From: an uncultured Bacilli bacterium
GTDB lineage: Bacteria > Bacillota_I > Bacilli_A > RF39 > UBA660
DNA: 30,755 nt
NCBI GenBank assembly: GCA_947628725.1
Contig: CANRAQ010000004.1
Span: 1-30,755, forward strand
Direction of reading: 5' to 3'
Position 1 is the stretch's first letter. Each line of letters begins with the position of its first letter. Below the pieces are notes generated by a model. That model was not told the DNA's origin. It did no database searches and worked only from the letters and a program-made list of their open reading frames with translations. Positions 22,722-30,598 of the stretch are shown here, one piece after another. Position numbers and translations under genes: made by a program.

Positions 22722-22750
22722 AATATATGCACATTTATTTATTATATTTC
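22722..22750 (-). promoter_or_regulatory. SigE-like mother-cell promoter of the coat-like gene
   Basis: Minus strand: GAAATATA (22750-22743), 13-nt spacer, CATATATT (22729-22722), the latter fitting the SigE -10 CATANANT. The -35 is only a partial match, so the call is tentative. Confidence 0.45.
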
Positions 22751-22766
22751 TAAATTATGGTATAAT
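22738..22766 (+). promoter_or_regulatory. promoter of trmB
   Basis: TATAAT at 22761-22766 with TG at 22758-22759 (extended -10); TTTATT at 22738-22743 is a weak -35 with a 17-nt spacer. It overlaps the upstream region of the divergent coat-like gene. Confidence 0.65.
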
Positions 22767-22781
22767 AATCATGGTGATTTA

Positions 22782-23408
22782 ATGAGACTTAGAAATGTCA
22801 AAGGATCAAAAGAAATAATAGACTCATCAGAATATATAATAAAAGATTATAAAAATTATAAAGGAAATTATAATAAACTTTTTAAAAATAATAATCCTAT
22901 ACATATAGAAATAGGTATGGGTAAAGGAAATTTTATTATAAATATGGCAAAAAAATATCCTAATATTAATTTTATAGGTATAGAAAAATATGATAGTGTT
23001 ATTGCGCGTTCAGTACAAAAAATAGATGATTTTATACCAAATTTAAAATTGATTAGAATGGACGCTACTGAAATAGATGAAGTGTTCGATAAAGAAATAG
23101 ATGTAATATATTTGAATTTTTCTGATCCATGGCCTAAAAATAGACATGAACATAGAAGACTTACATGTGAAAGATTTTTAAAAAGATATGATAAATTATT
23201 TAAAAATAAGAAAAATATAATCATGAAAACTGATAATAGGAAATTATTTGAATTTTCTATTATATCTTTTATAGATCATGGTTATAAAATAAAAAATATA
23301 AGTTTAAATTTATATGAAGATGATTTAACTGATAATGTAAAAACAGAGTATGAAGAGAAATTTTCATCTATGGGTTATCCTATATATAAGATAGAAGTTG
23401 AAAGTTAG
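22782..23408 (+). CDS. trmB: tRNA (guanine-N7-)-methyltransferase TrmB
   Basis: Forms m7G46 in the variable loop of tRNAs using SAM. The 208-aa protein has the motif I block IHIEIGMGKGNFI (about residues 45-57), followed by INFIGIEKY, and the TrmB signature NFSDPWPKNRHEHRRLT (about 111-127), where Asp and the Pro-Trp-Pro-Lys turn form the active site. The C-terminal TEYEEKFSSMGYPIYKIE block is also typical. Length and domain content are normal. GGTGAT precedes the ATG. It is monocistronic, with a separate promoter before the next gene. Confidence 0.96.
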   Translation: MRLRNVKGSKEIIDSSEYIIKDYKNYKGNYNKLFKNNNPIHIEIGMGKGNFIINMAKKYPNINFIGIEKYDSVIARSVQKIDDFIPNLKLIRMDATEIDEVFDKEIDVIYLNFSDPWPKNRHEHRRLTCERFLKRYDKLFKNKKNIIMKTDNRKLFEFSIISFIDHGYKIKNISLNLYEDDLTDNVKTEYEEKFSSMGYPIYKIEVES

Positions 23409-23473
23409 TATACATATGGTTTACTTATAAAATATTCAATAATGTTAAAATAATAGAAAAATAGATAAATTTT

Positions 23474-23482
23474 TGTTATAAT
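23474..23482 (+). promoter_or_regulatory. extended -10 promoter of the lipoprotein cluster
   Basis: TGTTATAAT at 23474-23482 (TG plus TATAAT). No good -35 is seen at 17 nt, so recognition would rely on the extended -10. Confidence 0.5.
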
Positions 23483-23500
23483 AAAATAGGACGGTGTATC

Positions 23501-24121
23501 ATGAAAAAAATTGCAATAGTAATTTTAATAATATTATTAACTACAGGCTGTTCTTTAGTTAGAATTGATACAAATAGTATAGATAATATATTAAATGTTA
23601 TATTAACTAAAAATAATAAATTGTATAATCAGATAGGAAAAGGTTATAAATATTATTTACCAAGTGGTGTTTCATATGTCAAAAGTGATGATTTAAATGA
23701 TGTGTTATATAGCAATGGCGTATATTATTATCTTTATATAGATGCGATTAGTTATTACTATAAAACTGATACAGATCATAATGAAAAGAGTAATATTTAT
23801 TATTCTAAAAACATTTCTACAGATGATGGATTTAAGGCATCAGGTTATTTAGATATAGTAAATAAAGATGATTTATATTATGTAACTTTTTTATATAATT
23901 ACGCTAAAATCGAAGCAGTAGTTAATAAAGATGAATTAAATAATGTTATTTTAAATTCGTCATACATTTTATCTACAATAAAATACAATCATGATATAGT
24001 AAAATTAATGTTAGAAGATGATTATTTTACAAATAAAACAGGTAAATATGACGATTATGATACTAAAGAAGAAAGTGGAAAATTTACACTAGAAAAAGAA
24101 ACTGTTATGGAAGAAGGATAA
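23501..24121 (+). CDS. lipoprotein, unknown function
   Basis: A 206-aa predicted lipoprotein. The signal peptide MKKIAIVILIILLTTGC ends in a lipobox (L-T-T-G-C17), so the mature chain is anchored on the outer face of the membrane at Cys17. The rest is Tyr/Asp/Asn-rich and likely a single alpha/beta domain (YLPSGVSYVKSDDLNDVLYSNG, then two YYY-type strands). It ends in an acidic tail. No family was recognised. The next gene begins 9 nt downstream, so it probably heads the operon that runs to 28227. Confidence 0.85.
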   Translation: MKKIAIVILIILLTTGCSLVRIDTNSIDNILNVILTKNNKLYNQIGKGYKYYLPSGVSYVKSDDLNDVLYSNGVYYYLYIDAISYYYKTDTDHNEKSNIYYSKNISTDDGFKASGYLDIVNKDDLYYVTFLYNYAKIEAVVNKDELNNVILNSSYILSTIKYNHDIVKLMLEDDYFTNKTGKYDDYDTKEESGKFTLEKETVMEEG

Positions 24122-24130
24122 GGTGAAAAC

Positions 24131-24988
24131 ATGGGATTTTTTGAGAAAGTAAAAAATATGTTTACTGAAGAAGTAGAAGATGATGATGTAAAGGTTGAAC
24201 AAATTAAAAACGAAGTTACTCATGTAACTATTGAATCCCCAAATGCAAAGGGCGAAGACGATGAATATAGTGATACTATAATTAGAGAAACTTTTACAAG
24301 TGGTGATACTAAAGCACATAAACCAATATTTTTTGATGATAATGATTTTAAAGATTTAAATTTAGATTCAGATGAAGAAGAATATAATAAAAATGATAAT
24401 GATACGGATGATGAGTTAAAAGAAGAAGATATAGTTGCTTTTAAAAATAGTTTCGAACCAGAAAAAGAATTATATCCTAGTAAACATTATGAAAAGGATT
24501 TATATAATGCTTCAAAAGAAGAAACTAAAAAAGAAGAAAAAAGGATCTTTAAACCAACTCCTATTATTTCACCAATATATGGAATTTTAGATAAAAATTA
24601 TCATAAAGAAGATATAGTATCAAGGAATGATAAGGTAGATAAAGTTAAAGAAGAACCAGCTGAACCATCAATAGATTCTATTAGAAATAAAGCGTATGGT
24701 ACATTAGAAGATGAATTAGAAAATACATTATTTGGTACTAACTCTATACTTTTTAAAAAAGATAATAAGAAAGAAGAAAAAGAAGAGGATAAAGAAATAA
24801 AAGAAATAAAGGAAATTGATGGAGATGTTCTTGATAATTTAACAGATGATATTAGTAAAGAGTTAGATGAATTATTAGTTAAAAAAGAAAAATATTCAGA
24901 TGAAGAAGAAAAAGAAGAAAACATAGATGGTGATGATTTACTTGAATTTATTGATTCTACACTTTATAAGAATGGGGATGAAGAATAA
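24131..24988 (+). CDS. highly acidic, largely disordered cytoplasmic protein
   Basis: A 285-aa protein, unusually rich in Asp, Glu and Lys and mostly predicted disordered. It has a short N-terminal amphipathic helix (MGFFEKVKNMF), two ordered-looking patches, FKPTPIISPIYGILDKNY (residues 140-157) and RNKAYGTLEDELENTLFG, and a C-terminal acidic helix (LTDDISKELDELLV, then DLLEFIDSTLY). Patches embedded in disorder suggest binding motifs for partner proteins, possibly at the membrane through the N-terminal helix. The family was not recognised. It is followed 2 nt later by a DUF948-like gene, so it belongs to the envelope cluster. Confidence 0.8.
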   Translation: MGFFEKVKNMFTEEVEDDDVKVEQIKNEVTHVTIESPNAKGEDDEYSDTIIRETFTSGDTKAHKPIFFDDNDFKDLNLDSDEEEYNKNDNDTDDELKEEDIVAFKNSFEPEKELYPSKHYEKDLYNASKEETKKEEKRIFKPTPIISPIYGILDKNYHKEDIVSRNDKVDKVKEEPAEPSIDSIRNKAYGTLEDELENTLFGTNSILFKKDNKKEEKEEDKEIKEIKEIDGDVLDNLTDDISKELDELLVKKEKYSDEEEKEENIDGDDLLEFIDSTLYKNGDEE

Positions 24989-24990
24989 CA

Positions 24991-25275
24991 ATGGTAGATA
25001 TAAGTCAATTTTTAATAATATTGTTATATGTAGTTTTGATAATTTTAGTAATTATTTTGATGGTGTTAGGAATAAAATTAATTAAAACACTAAAAAAAGT
25101 AGATAATGTTATTGACGATGTTAATAATAAAATGAATAAAGTAGATGGATTATTTAACATAATAGATAAAACTACTGATTATGCAGCATCAATAAGTGAT
25201 AAATTCATCAATGCAATTTCTAGTTTTATTGGTGTTTTATTTAGAAAAAAGAAAGGTAATGATAAAGATGATTAA
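24991..25275 (+). CDS. DUF948-like single-pass membrane protein
   Basis: A 94-aa protein with one transmembrane helix (about residues 6-29), a short coiled coil (KLIKTLKKVDNVIDDVNNKMNKVDGLFNIIDKTT), a further amphipathic helix and a basic C-terminus. This is the layout of DUF948/YtxG-type general-stress proteins, which often lie directly before YtxH, as here. Its last 8 nt overlap the next gene. The spacing to the preceding stop is 2 nt, with GGGGATGAAG as a weak Shine-Dalgarno. Confidence 0.75.
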   Translation: MVDISQFLIILLYVVLIILVIILMVLGIKLIKTLKKVDNVIDDVNNKMNKVDGLFNIIDKTTDYAASISDKFINAISSFIGVLFRKKKGNDKDD

Positions 25276-25678
25276 GAAACATAAAGGTTTAGGAAAAGTT
25301 TTATTAGGTACTGGAATTGGTGTTGGATTAGGTATGTTATTAACTAAAAGAACAGGTAAGGAAAATAGAGAAATATTAAAAAATAAAATTGATGAACTTA
25401 CATCAAAATTAAAAAATATAGATTCTGAAGAAATTAAAAATAATATTCAGAACAAAGTAGATGATATAATGGCTACACTTTCTGATTTAGATAAAGAAAA
25501 GGCTTTATCTATAGCTAAAGAAAAATCAAAAGAGCTTAAAGAAAAATCAGAGGATCTAGTTCAATATGTAATTGAAAAAGGAACTCCAGTTTTAGAAAAA
25601 ACAGCTTCTACAATAAAGGAAAAAGTTATATTAGTTACTAAAGATGTATTGAGAAGACTTGAACAAGAAGAAAAATAA
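25268..25678 (+). CDS. YtxH-like protein
   Basis: A 136-aa YtxH-family protein. The N-terminal KGLGKVLLGTGIGVGLGMLLTKRTGKENRE is the family signature (Gly-rich hydrophobic segment followed by K-R-x-G-K-E). The remainder is a long charged amphipathic helix, likely a coiled coil. YtxH belongs to the general-stress set in Bacillus; its role is unclear. I start at ATG 25268, 11 nt from AAAGG; ATG 25259 is too close to that site. The 8-nt overlap with the DUF948-like gene shows coupled translation, matching the ytxG-ytxH pairing. Confidence 0.85.
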   Translation: MIKKHKGLGKVLLGTGIGVGLGMLLTKRTGKENREILKNKIDELTSKLKNIDSEEIKNNIQNKVDDIMATLSDLDKEKALSIAKEKSKELKEKSEDLVQYVIEKGTPVLEKTASTIKEKVILVTKDVLRRLEQEEK

Positions 25679-25690
25679 TCTTCTTGTTTA
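25664..25690 (+). terminator. possible weak terminator after the YtxH-like gene
   Basis: CAAGAAGA (25664-25671) pairs perfectly with TCTTCTTG (25679-25686), 7-nt loop, but only TTTA follows. It may cause partial termination inside the cluster. Confidence 0.4.
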
Positions 25691-25706
25691 TTCGTGAGGT
25701 GTTTAA

Positions 25707-26138
25707 ATGAAAAAGAAAAAACAAATAATTAAATATTCAATAATTGGTGTTATTGCTATTATCATAATAGTACTTGGAGTTATTATTTATAAAAATATAT
25801 TTGCAGGTAAAGAAAGTACAAGATTTAATGGCGTAGAAGACCATGTTCTAACAAAAGAAGAGAAAAATAACATAAAAGATACATTTAGTGATATAGACAA
25901 AATAGAAAAAATAGACTCAGAAGTAAATTCTAAAATAATAAGAATACATATATTATTGTCAGAAGATGTTGACTTCAATAAGATGAAAGATTTAAGTAAT
26001 AAGGCAATAGAAAAGATAAGTGAAGATAATTTGAAGTTTTATGATGTTGAAATATTTATAGAAAGTAAAAACGAAGAGAGTAGTACTTATCCTCAAATAG
26101 GATATAAACATAAGTCTAATTCTAAATTTTCGTGGTAA
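25707..26138 (+). CDS. single-pass extracytoplasmic protein, unknown
   Basis: A 143-aa protein with a basic start, one transmembrane helix (about residues 10-31) and an extracytoplasmic domain. The domain looks like a small alpha/beta fold (KIIRIHILLSEDVDFNKMKDLSNKAIEKISED, then FYDVEIFIES). It ends in a distinctive tail, YPQIGYKHKSNSKFSW. No family was recognised. It lies 28 nt after the YtxH-like gene and 10 nt before the solute-binding/GGDEF protein gene, so it could partner with that receptor. Confidence 0.8.
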   Translation: MKKKKQIIKYSIIGVIAIIIIVLGVIIYKNIFAGKESTRFNGVEDHVLTKEEKNNIKDTFSDIDKIEKIDSEVNSKIIRIHILLSEDVDFNKMKDLSNKAIEKISEDNLKFYDVEIFIESKNEESSTYPQIGYKHKSNSKFSW

Positions 26139-26148
26139 TAGGTGATTT

Positions 26149-28227
26149 ATGAAAAAAAATAAGAAAAAAATTATAATTGCATTAATTATAATTTTAGTAG
26201 TAGGCGTTATAACCACATTACTACTATTTCTAAAAGGTGAAGATAAATATTCATTAAATTTAACTGAAAATAAATGGATAGATTCTAATAAATATAATGT
26301 TATAGATATTGGAGTAATAAATGATATTCCGGTATTAAGTTATGAAGGTAGTGGATTTATATATGATTATTTAGATTATGTAACATCTAAATTATCACTT
26401 AAATTTAATGAGATACCATTTAAATTAGATGATAAAATTGAATATAGTTATAAGATGGATATAGTAGATAATGTAAAAGATAATGATATAGTTTTATTAA
26501 AAGATAATATGATTCTTATAACTAAAGATTCAAAAAAATATATGAATTTTGATGATATAACTAATTTAAAAATAGGAATATTAAAAGGTACAATAAATGA
26601 ATATCAAGAATATTTCAAAAATAATCAGTTACAGTTTGTAGAATACGATACATATGAATCTTTAAAGAAAGTTATGAGTGAAACTAAAACTAAGTATGAT
26701 ACAGACAAAAATACTGCTACTGATGTTGATGGAATTATAATAATGAAATCACTATTTACTAGTGAGATAATAAAAGAAGGATATAATATATCATATCAAT
26801 TTGATAATTTAAACAAATATGTAATTCTTGATACAAAAGGAGATAGTAGTTTAAATAATATATTATATAAAACATATCAATCATGGAAAGAAGATAACTA
26901 TGAAGATAGTTATAATGAAAATCTTTTAAACTTATATATTGATTTAAAAGAAATTTCAGATGTAGATGAAAAAAACTTAAAAAGTAAAAGTTATAAATAT
27001 GGTTTTATAAATTATGGTATATATAATTATTTAGATAAAAATAAAATATCTGGATTAAGTGGTTTAGTATTAAAAGGCTTTAATAAATTTTCTGGATTAT
27101 CAATAACATATACTCAATATAATAGTTTAAATAAACTATTAAATGATTATAATTCTAAGAAAGTAGATTTTATATTTAGTATCTGTAATGAAGATAATTA
27201 TAAAAATGATGTTTATAAAACTATAAGTGTTTTTGATAAACGCCTTGCTGTAATTTCAGGAATAGATAATAAAGATATTATAGATAGTATAGAATCACTT
27301 AAAAATAAAGAAGTATTGACTATTAAAGATTCATACATAGAAAAATATTTAATAGATAATAATGTAAAAGTTAAATCTTATAATAATATGAAAGATTTAG
27401 TAAGTGACTTTAATATGGATAGTATTTCTATCGTAGATTTAGAAAACTATAATTACTATAAATCATCTGATTTTAAAGATGTTAAGATAAATTATGTATT
27501 TAATATTGATGATAGTTATACTTATCATATAAATGATACTGATAGTAATAAAGTATTCGAAGACTTATTTAACTTTTATTTAAATTATACATCTATAAGT
27601 TCTTTAACTACTTTAAATTACAACTCTGTAGCATATGAAAATAGTAATTTTATGTATATAATTGTAATTATTTCTATTATACTTGCTATTTATGTAGTAG
27701 TAGATTTCTTTAATCATTTTAAATTTATGATAAAAAGAGTAAAGAAAAATAAGAAAGTTCACTTATCTAAAGAAGAAAAAATTAAATATATAGATCAGTT
27801 AACATCCCTTAAAAATAGAGCATATTTTAATAGTAGAATAGAATCTTGGGATGATTCAGAAATTTATCCACAGGCTATAATAATAATAGATTTAAATAAT
27901 ATTTCATATATAAATGATAATTATGGTCGTGAAGAAGGGGATAAAGTTATAACTGAAGCTGCTAATATACTTATAATGCATCAAATGCAAAATAGTGAAA
28001 TAATTAGAACAGATGGTAATGAATTCTTAATTTATTTAGTAGGATATAGTGAAAAACAAATTATATCATATAGGAGAAAATTAACAAAAGAGTTAAAAGG
28101 TTTATCTCATGGCTTTGGTGCAGCTAGTGGATATAGTATAATTAATGATGCTATTAAAACTATCGATGATGCAGTAAATGAAGCTACTTTAGATATGAAA
28201 AATAATAAAGAGGATATTGATTATTAA
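26149..28227 (+). CDS. membrane receptor: tandem solute-binding-like domains with a degenerate GGDEF domain
   Basis: A 692-aa protein with a transmembrane helix (about residues 7-28), a large extracytoplasmic part that looks like two periplasmic solute-binding-protein (SBP_bac_3-like) domains in tandem (about 45-265 and 283-495), a second transmembrane helix (about 502-522) and a cytoplasmic GGDEF-type domain (about 550-690, starting LTSLKNRAYFN). The active-site motif reads D622-G-N-E-F instead of GGDEF, and no RxxD inhibitory site is seen, so diguanylate cyclase activity is unlikely. It resembles ligand-sensing signalling proteins; the output is unknown. GGTGAT precedes the ATG. Confidence 0.85.
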   Translation: MKKNKKKIIIALIIILVVGVITTLLLFLKGEDKYSLNLTENKWIDSNKYNVIDIGVINDIPVLSYEGSGFIYDYLDYVTSKLSLKFNEIPFKLDDKIEYSYKMDIVDNVKDNDIVLLKDNMILITKDSKKYMNFDDITNLKIGILKGTINEYQEYFKNNQLQFVEYDTYESLKKVMSETKTKYDTDKNTATDVDGIIIMKSLFTSEIIKEGYNISYQFDNLNKYVILDTKGDSSLNNILYKTYQSWKEDNYEDSYNENLLNLYIDLKEISDVDEKNLKSKSYKYGFINYGIYNYLDKNKISGLSGLVLKGFNKFSGLSITYTQYNSLNKLLNDYNSKKVDFIFSICNEDNYKNDVYKTISVFDKRLAVISGIDNKDIIDSIESLKNKEVLTIKDSYIEKYLIDNNVKVKSYNNMKDLVSDFNMDSISIVDLENYNYYKSSDFKDVKINYVFNIDDSYTYHINDTDSNKVFEDLFNFYLNYTSISSLTTLNYNSVAYENSNFMYIIVIISIILAIYVVVDFFNHFKFMIKRVKKNKKVHLSKEEKIKYIDQLTSLKNRAYFNSRIESWDDSEIYPQAIIIIDLNNISYINDNYGREEGDKVITEAANILIMHQMQNSEIIRTDGNEFLIYLVGYSEKQIISYRRKLTKELKGLSHGFGAASGYSIINDAIKTIDDAVNEATLDMKNNKEDIDY

Positions 28228-28247
28228 TATTCTTTTTATTTATACTA

Positions 28248-28276
28248 TTTACAAACATATATTCGTATGATATAAT
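28248..28276 (+). promoter_or_regulatory. promoter of recX
   Basis: TTTACA at 28248-28253, 17-nt spacer, TATAAT at 28271-28276, TG at 28268-28269 (extended -10). A degenerate LexA-like palindrome lies in the spacer (28252-28265). Confidence 0.85.
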
Positions 28277-28291
28277 TGTAATGGTGGTAGC

Positions 28292-29065
28292 ATGATAATT
28301 AATAAAATACAAAAGCAAAATAATAATAAATATAAAATTATTATAGATGATGAAACATTTATAACTTATGATGATGTAATACTTGAAAATAATTTATTAT
28401 ATAAGAAAAATATAGATAATGATTTATATAATAAAATAAAAGAAGATACTAAATATTATGATATATATAATAAAGTAGTAAAATATATAATGAAAAAAAG
28501 AAGAAGTGAAAAAGAAGTTAGATTATATATAAATAAGTATATAAGTGATATAGATAAAATAGAAAAAATGATTATTCAACTAAAAAAAATAAACTTAATA
28601 AATGATATTCAGTACTGTTCCTGTTATATAAATGATAGTATATATTTAGGTAAAAATGGAATAAATAAGATTAAAAATGATTTAATAAATCAAAATATTC
28701 CATTAGATGTAATTGAAGAACAATTAGATAAAATAGATTATGATATTATAAATAATAGATTAGAAAAGATGATATTAAAAAAGATTAAAAGTAATAAAAA
28801 ATATTCTAATTATGAATTAAAACAAAAAGTATTAAATGATATGATGAATTTAGGATATGATAAAGAAGAAATATTAACAATATTAAATAATAATATTATT
28901 GATGATAATAATATATTAGAAAATGAATATAGAAAACTATATAATAAATTATCTAATAAGTATAGTGGAGAAAAGTTAAATATTATTATTAAACAAAAGT
29001 TATCATTAAAAGGTTTTGATAGTTCATCAATAGATGATATAGCAAACAAAAAAGCAGAATTTTGA
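28292..29065 (+). CDS. recX: RecX family RecA regulator
   Basis: RecX binds inside RecA filaments and tunes their growth. The 257-aa protein has the RecX repeat pattern: VVKYIMKKRRSEKEVRLYINK (about residues 59-79), INDIQYCSCYINDSIYLGKNGINKIKNDLINQ (about 107-138) and a C-terminal LSLKGFDSSSID repeat. Unlike E. coli RecX (about 166 aa), this is the longer Bacillota form. RecA is not in the window. It is monocistronic, with a strong promoter and GGTGGT before the ATG, and ends in the hairpin shared with the foldase gene. Confidence 0.9.
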   Translation: MIINKIQKQNNNKYKIIIDDETFITYDDVILENNLLYKKNIDNDLYNKIKEDTKYYDIYNKVVKYIMKKRRSEKEVRLYINKYISDIDKIEKMIIQLKKINLINDIQYCSCYINDSIYLGKNGINKIKNDLINQNIPLDVIEEQLDKIDYDIINNRLEKMILKKIKSNKKYSNYELKQKVLNDMMNLGYDKEEILTILNNNIIDDNNILENEYRKLYNKLSNKYSGEKLNIIIKQKLSLKGFDSSSIDDIANKKAEF

Positions 29066-29078
29066 TTCTGCCTTTTTT
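29047..29078. terminator. bidirectional terminator between recX and the foldase gene
   Basis: GCAGAAT (29054-29060) pairs with ATTCTGC (29065-29071), loop TTTG, flanked by an A-run upstream and a T-run (29073-29078) downstream, so both strands get a T-tail. It contains the recX stop codon and ends 7 nt before the minus-strand stop. Confidence 0.9.
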
Positions 29079-29084
29079 GTGTTA

Positions 29085-30350
29085 TTATTCTTCAGTTTCA
29101 GTTTCTTCTGTACTTGCTTGTTCTAGAGAACTTTTAACTAAATCTTCATAAGCTTTTTTCATGTTGTCATCTTTGAATTTTAACTTATAAGCTTTTCTAA
29201 GTTCATCCCATTTACTAACTTGTAAACTAGAATCATTATTCATTAAATCTTCAGCATAAGCCTTTTTAACTTCATCTTTTATATCATCATATTTTTCTGC
29301 TTTAGTAGAACTTACTTTTAATATTATATGATATCCATATGAAGTTTTAACTGGTTCAGATGTATATTCACCATCTTTAAGTTTAGAAGAAGCTTCATAA
29401 AATTCTTCTACAACATCATTTTTTCTAAAGTCTTCTATTAATCCACCATTTGAATAAGTTGCAGTGTCATCAGAATTTTTCTTAGCTAACTCTTCAAATT
29501 TAGCATCAAGTTTTTTAGCATCAGTCTTATCTAATGTTTTTATTAAAGATTCTGCTAATTTTTTAGCATCCTCATCTGCTTTTTCTTGATCTTCTGCTTC
29601 TGGATCAACTTCTATTAAAATATGTTTAACAGTTTGTTTATCACCAAAATTTTCTTTGTAGTAATCTTTTAAATCAGATTCTTTAGCTTCATCAGCAATA
29701 TAATTTACAACTGCTAAAGATGTCTTATAATTATTTAATAAATAATCATAGAATTCATCTTCACTTTCAACATTTAAACCATAATATGCTAATAAATCAA
29801 TTAAATCCATATCATATGATTCAGCTTGAGATTTCCAATTATCTACAATTCCTTGAACATATTCTTTATCTTCTTTTGTTATTTTTACTTCTTTACTTGC
29901 AATATATTCATCAATCATTTGCATTAATGTATCAGTACCATATTGATCTTTTAATTCAAGATATAAATCATCAGCTGTTATTTCTTTTCCATTTAGTGTA
30001 GCAAGTACTTGTTTTCCATCAGAAGTTTTTGGAACTCTTTTAACACAGAATATTACAACTAATAAAGCAATAACTAATACTAATATTACTACTAGTGAAA
30101 TTGCAAATGGAGTATTTTGTGTTACTTTTTCCATGATTCCTTTCTCATCTTTTTTATTAGAATTTTTTGTTACAACTTTTGGTTCTTCGACAACTTTTAC
30201 AGTTTTAGTTTCTACCTTGTCTTTTTTTACTTCAGGTTTTGAAACTTTAGTTGTAGTTTTAACAACTTTAGTATTTTTAGTTTGTTTACTAGTTGTTGAA
30301 GACTTAGTTGTAGCTTTACCCCTATTATTCGTCTTCTTTTTCTCTGCCAT
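29085..30350 (-). CDS. prsA: PrsA-type parvulin foldase, membrane-anchored with long cytoplasmic tail
   Basis: A 421-aa foldase. The parvulin (PPIC) domain is clear (about residues 238-347: VKHILIEV..., AKFEELAKKNSDD, SNGGLIEDF, and the final SYGYHIILKV). A SurA-N-like helical part precedes it (about 120-225). PrsA proteins are normally lipoproteins with a short signal peptide; here a Lys/Thr-rich cytoplasmic region of about 80 residues leads into a transmembrane helix (81-103, ending FCVKR) without a lipobox. I start at ATG 30350, 8 nt from AAAGGAG; in-frame ATGs at about 30368 and 30389 lack that spacing. It likely folds exported proteins at the outer membrane surface. Confidence 0.9.
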   Translation of the reverse strand: MAEKKKTNNRGKATTKSSTTSKQTKNTKVVKTTTKVSKPEVKKDKVETKTVKVVEEPKVVTKNSNKKDEKGIMEKVTQNTPFAISLVVILVLVIALLVVIFCVKRVPKTSDGKQVLATLNGKEITADDLYLELKDQYGTDTLMQMIDEYIASKEVKITKEDKEYVQGIVDNWKSQAESYDMDLIDLLAYYGLNVESEDEFYDYLLNNYKTSLAVVNYIADEAKESDLKDYYKENFGDKQTVKHILIEVDPEAEDQEKADEDAKKLAESLIKTLDKTDAKKLDAKFEELAKKNSDDTATYSNGGLIEDFRKNDVVEEFYEASSKLKDGEYTSEPVKTSYGYHIILKVSSTKAEKYDDIKDEVKKAYAEDLMNNDSSLQVSKWDELRKAYKLKFKDDNMKKAYEDLVKSSLEQASTEETETEE

Positions 30351-30398
30351 TAAAGACTCTCCTTTCATAAACCGATGTATATTCACCATCTAAATAAT

Positions 30399-30427
30399 AT
30401 TTTAGCAAATAAAAAATTAAAATTCAA
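30399..30427 (-). promoter_or_regulatory. promoter of the foldase gene
   Basis: Minus strand: TTGAAT (30427-30422), 17-nt spacer, TAAAAT (30404-30399), with TGC before the -10. A standard vegetative promoter. Confidence 0.75.
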
Positions 30428-30437
30428 TATAAATGCT

Positions 30438-30465
30438 CACATATTTATAAAAATTTCATAAAATA
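30438..30465 (+). promoter_or_regulatory. SigK-type mother-cell promoter of the YjcZ-like pair
   Basis: CAC at 30438-30440, 16-nt spacer, CATAAAATA at 30457-30465. This fits the SigK consensus (mAC-N16-CATANNNTA) in all defined positions; the -10 also fits SigE. The predicted start near 30472 precedes AAAGGAGG at 30482-30489. Confidence 0.65.
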
Positions 30466-30498
30466 CTTTGAAAAGACAAAAAAAGGAGGAAAGATTAT

Positions 30499-30585
30499 AT
30501 GTGTTGTAATTCTGGTGTATCTGGAGCAGCTATCGTTTTAGTATTATTTATATTATTAATAATCATACTTGGAGCATATATTTAG
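30499..30585 (+). CDS. YjcZ-like sporulation mini-protein
   Basis: A 28-aa protein, too short for routine gene finding: MCCNSGVSG followed by the hydrophobic helix AAIVLVLFILLIIILGAYI. The G/S-x-x-A-LIVVLFILLIIVG-type helix with a short Gly/Cys-rich head is the pattern of the YjcZ family of spore-associated proteins, whose members are about 25-50 aa. A strong AAAGGAGG lies 9 nt before the ATG, and a SigK-like promoter lies further upstream. The next gene follows after 13 nt and is similar, so this is a tandem pair. Its role in the spore is unknown. Confidence 0.75.
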   Translation: MCCNSGVSGAAIVLVLFILLIIILGAYI

Positions 30586-30598
30586 GAGGTGACAAGAT

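Noticed and set aside
26149..28227. Active diguanylate cyclase
   Set aside because: The active-site loop reads DGNEF rather than GGDEF/GGEEF, and no inhibitory RxxD site is present, so catalysis is unlikely.
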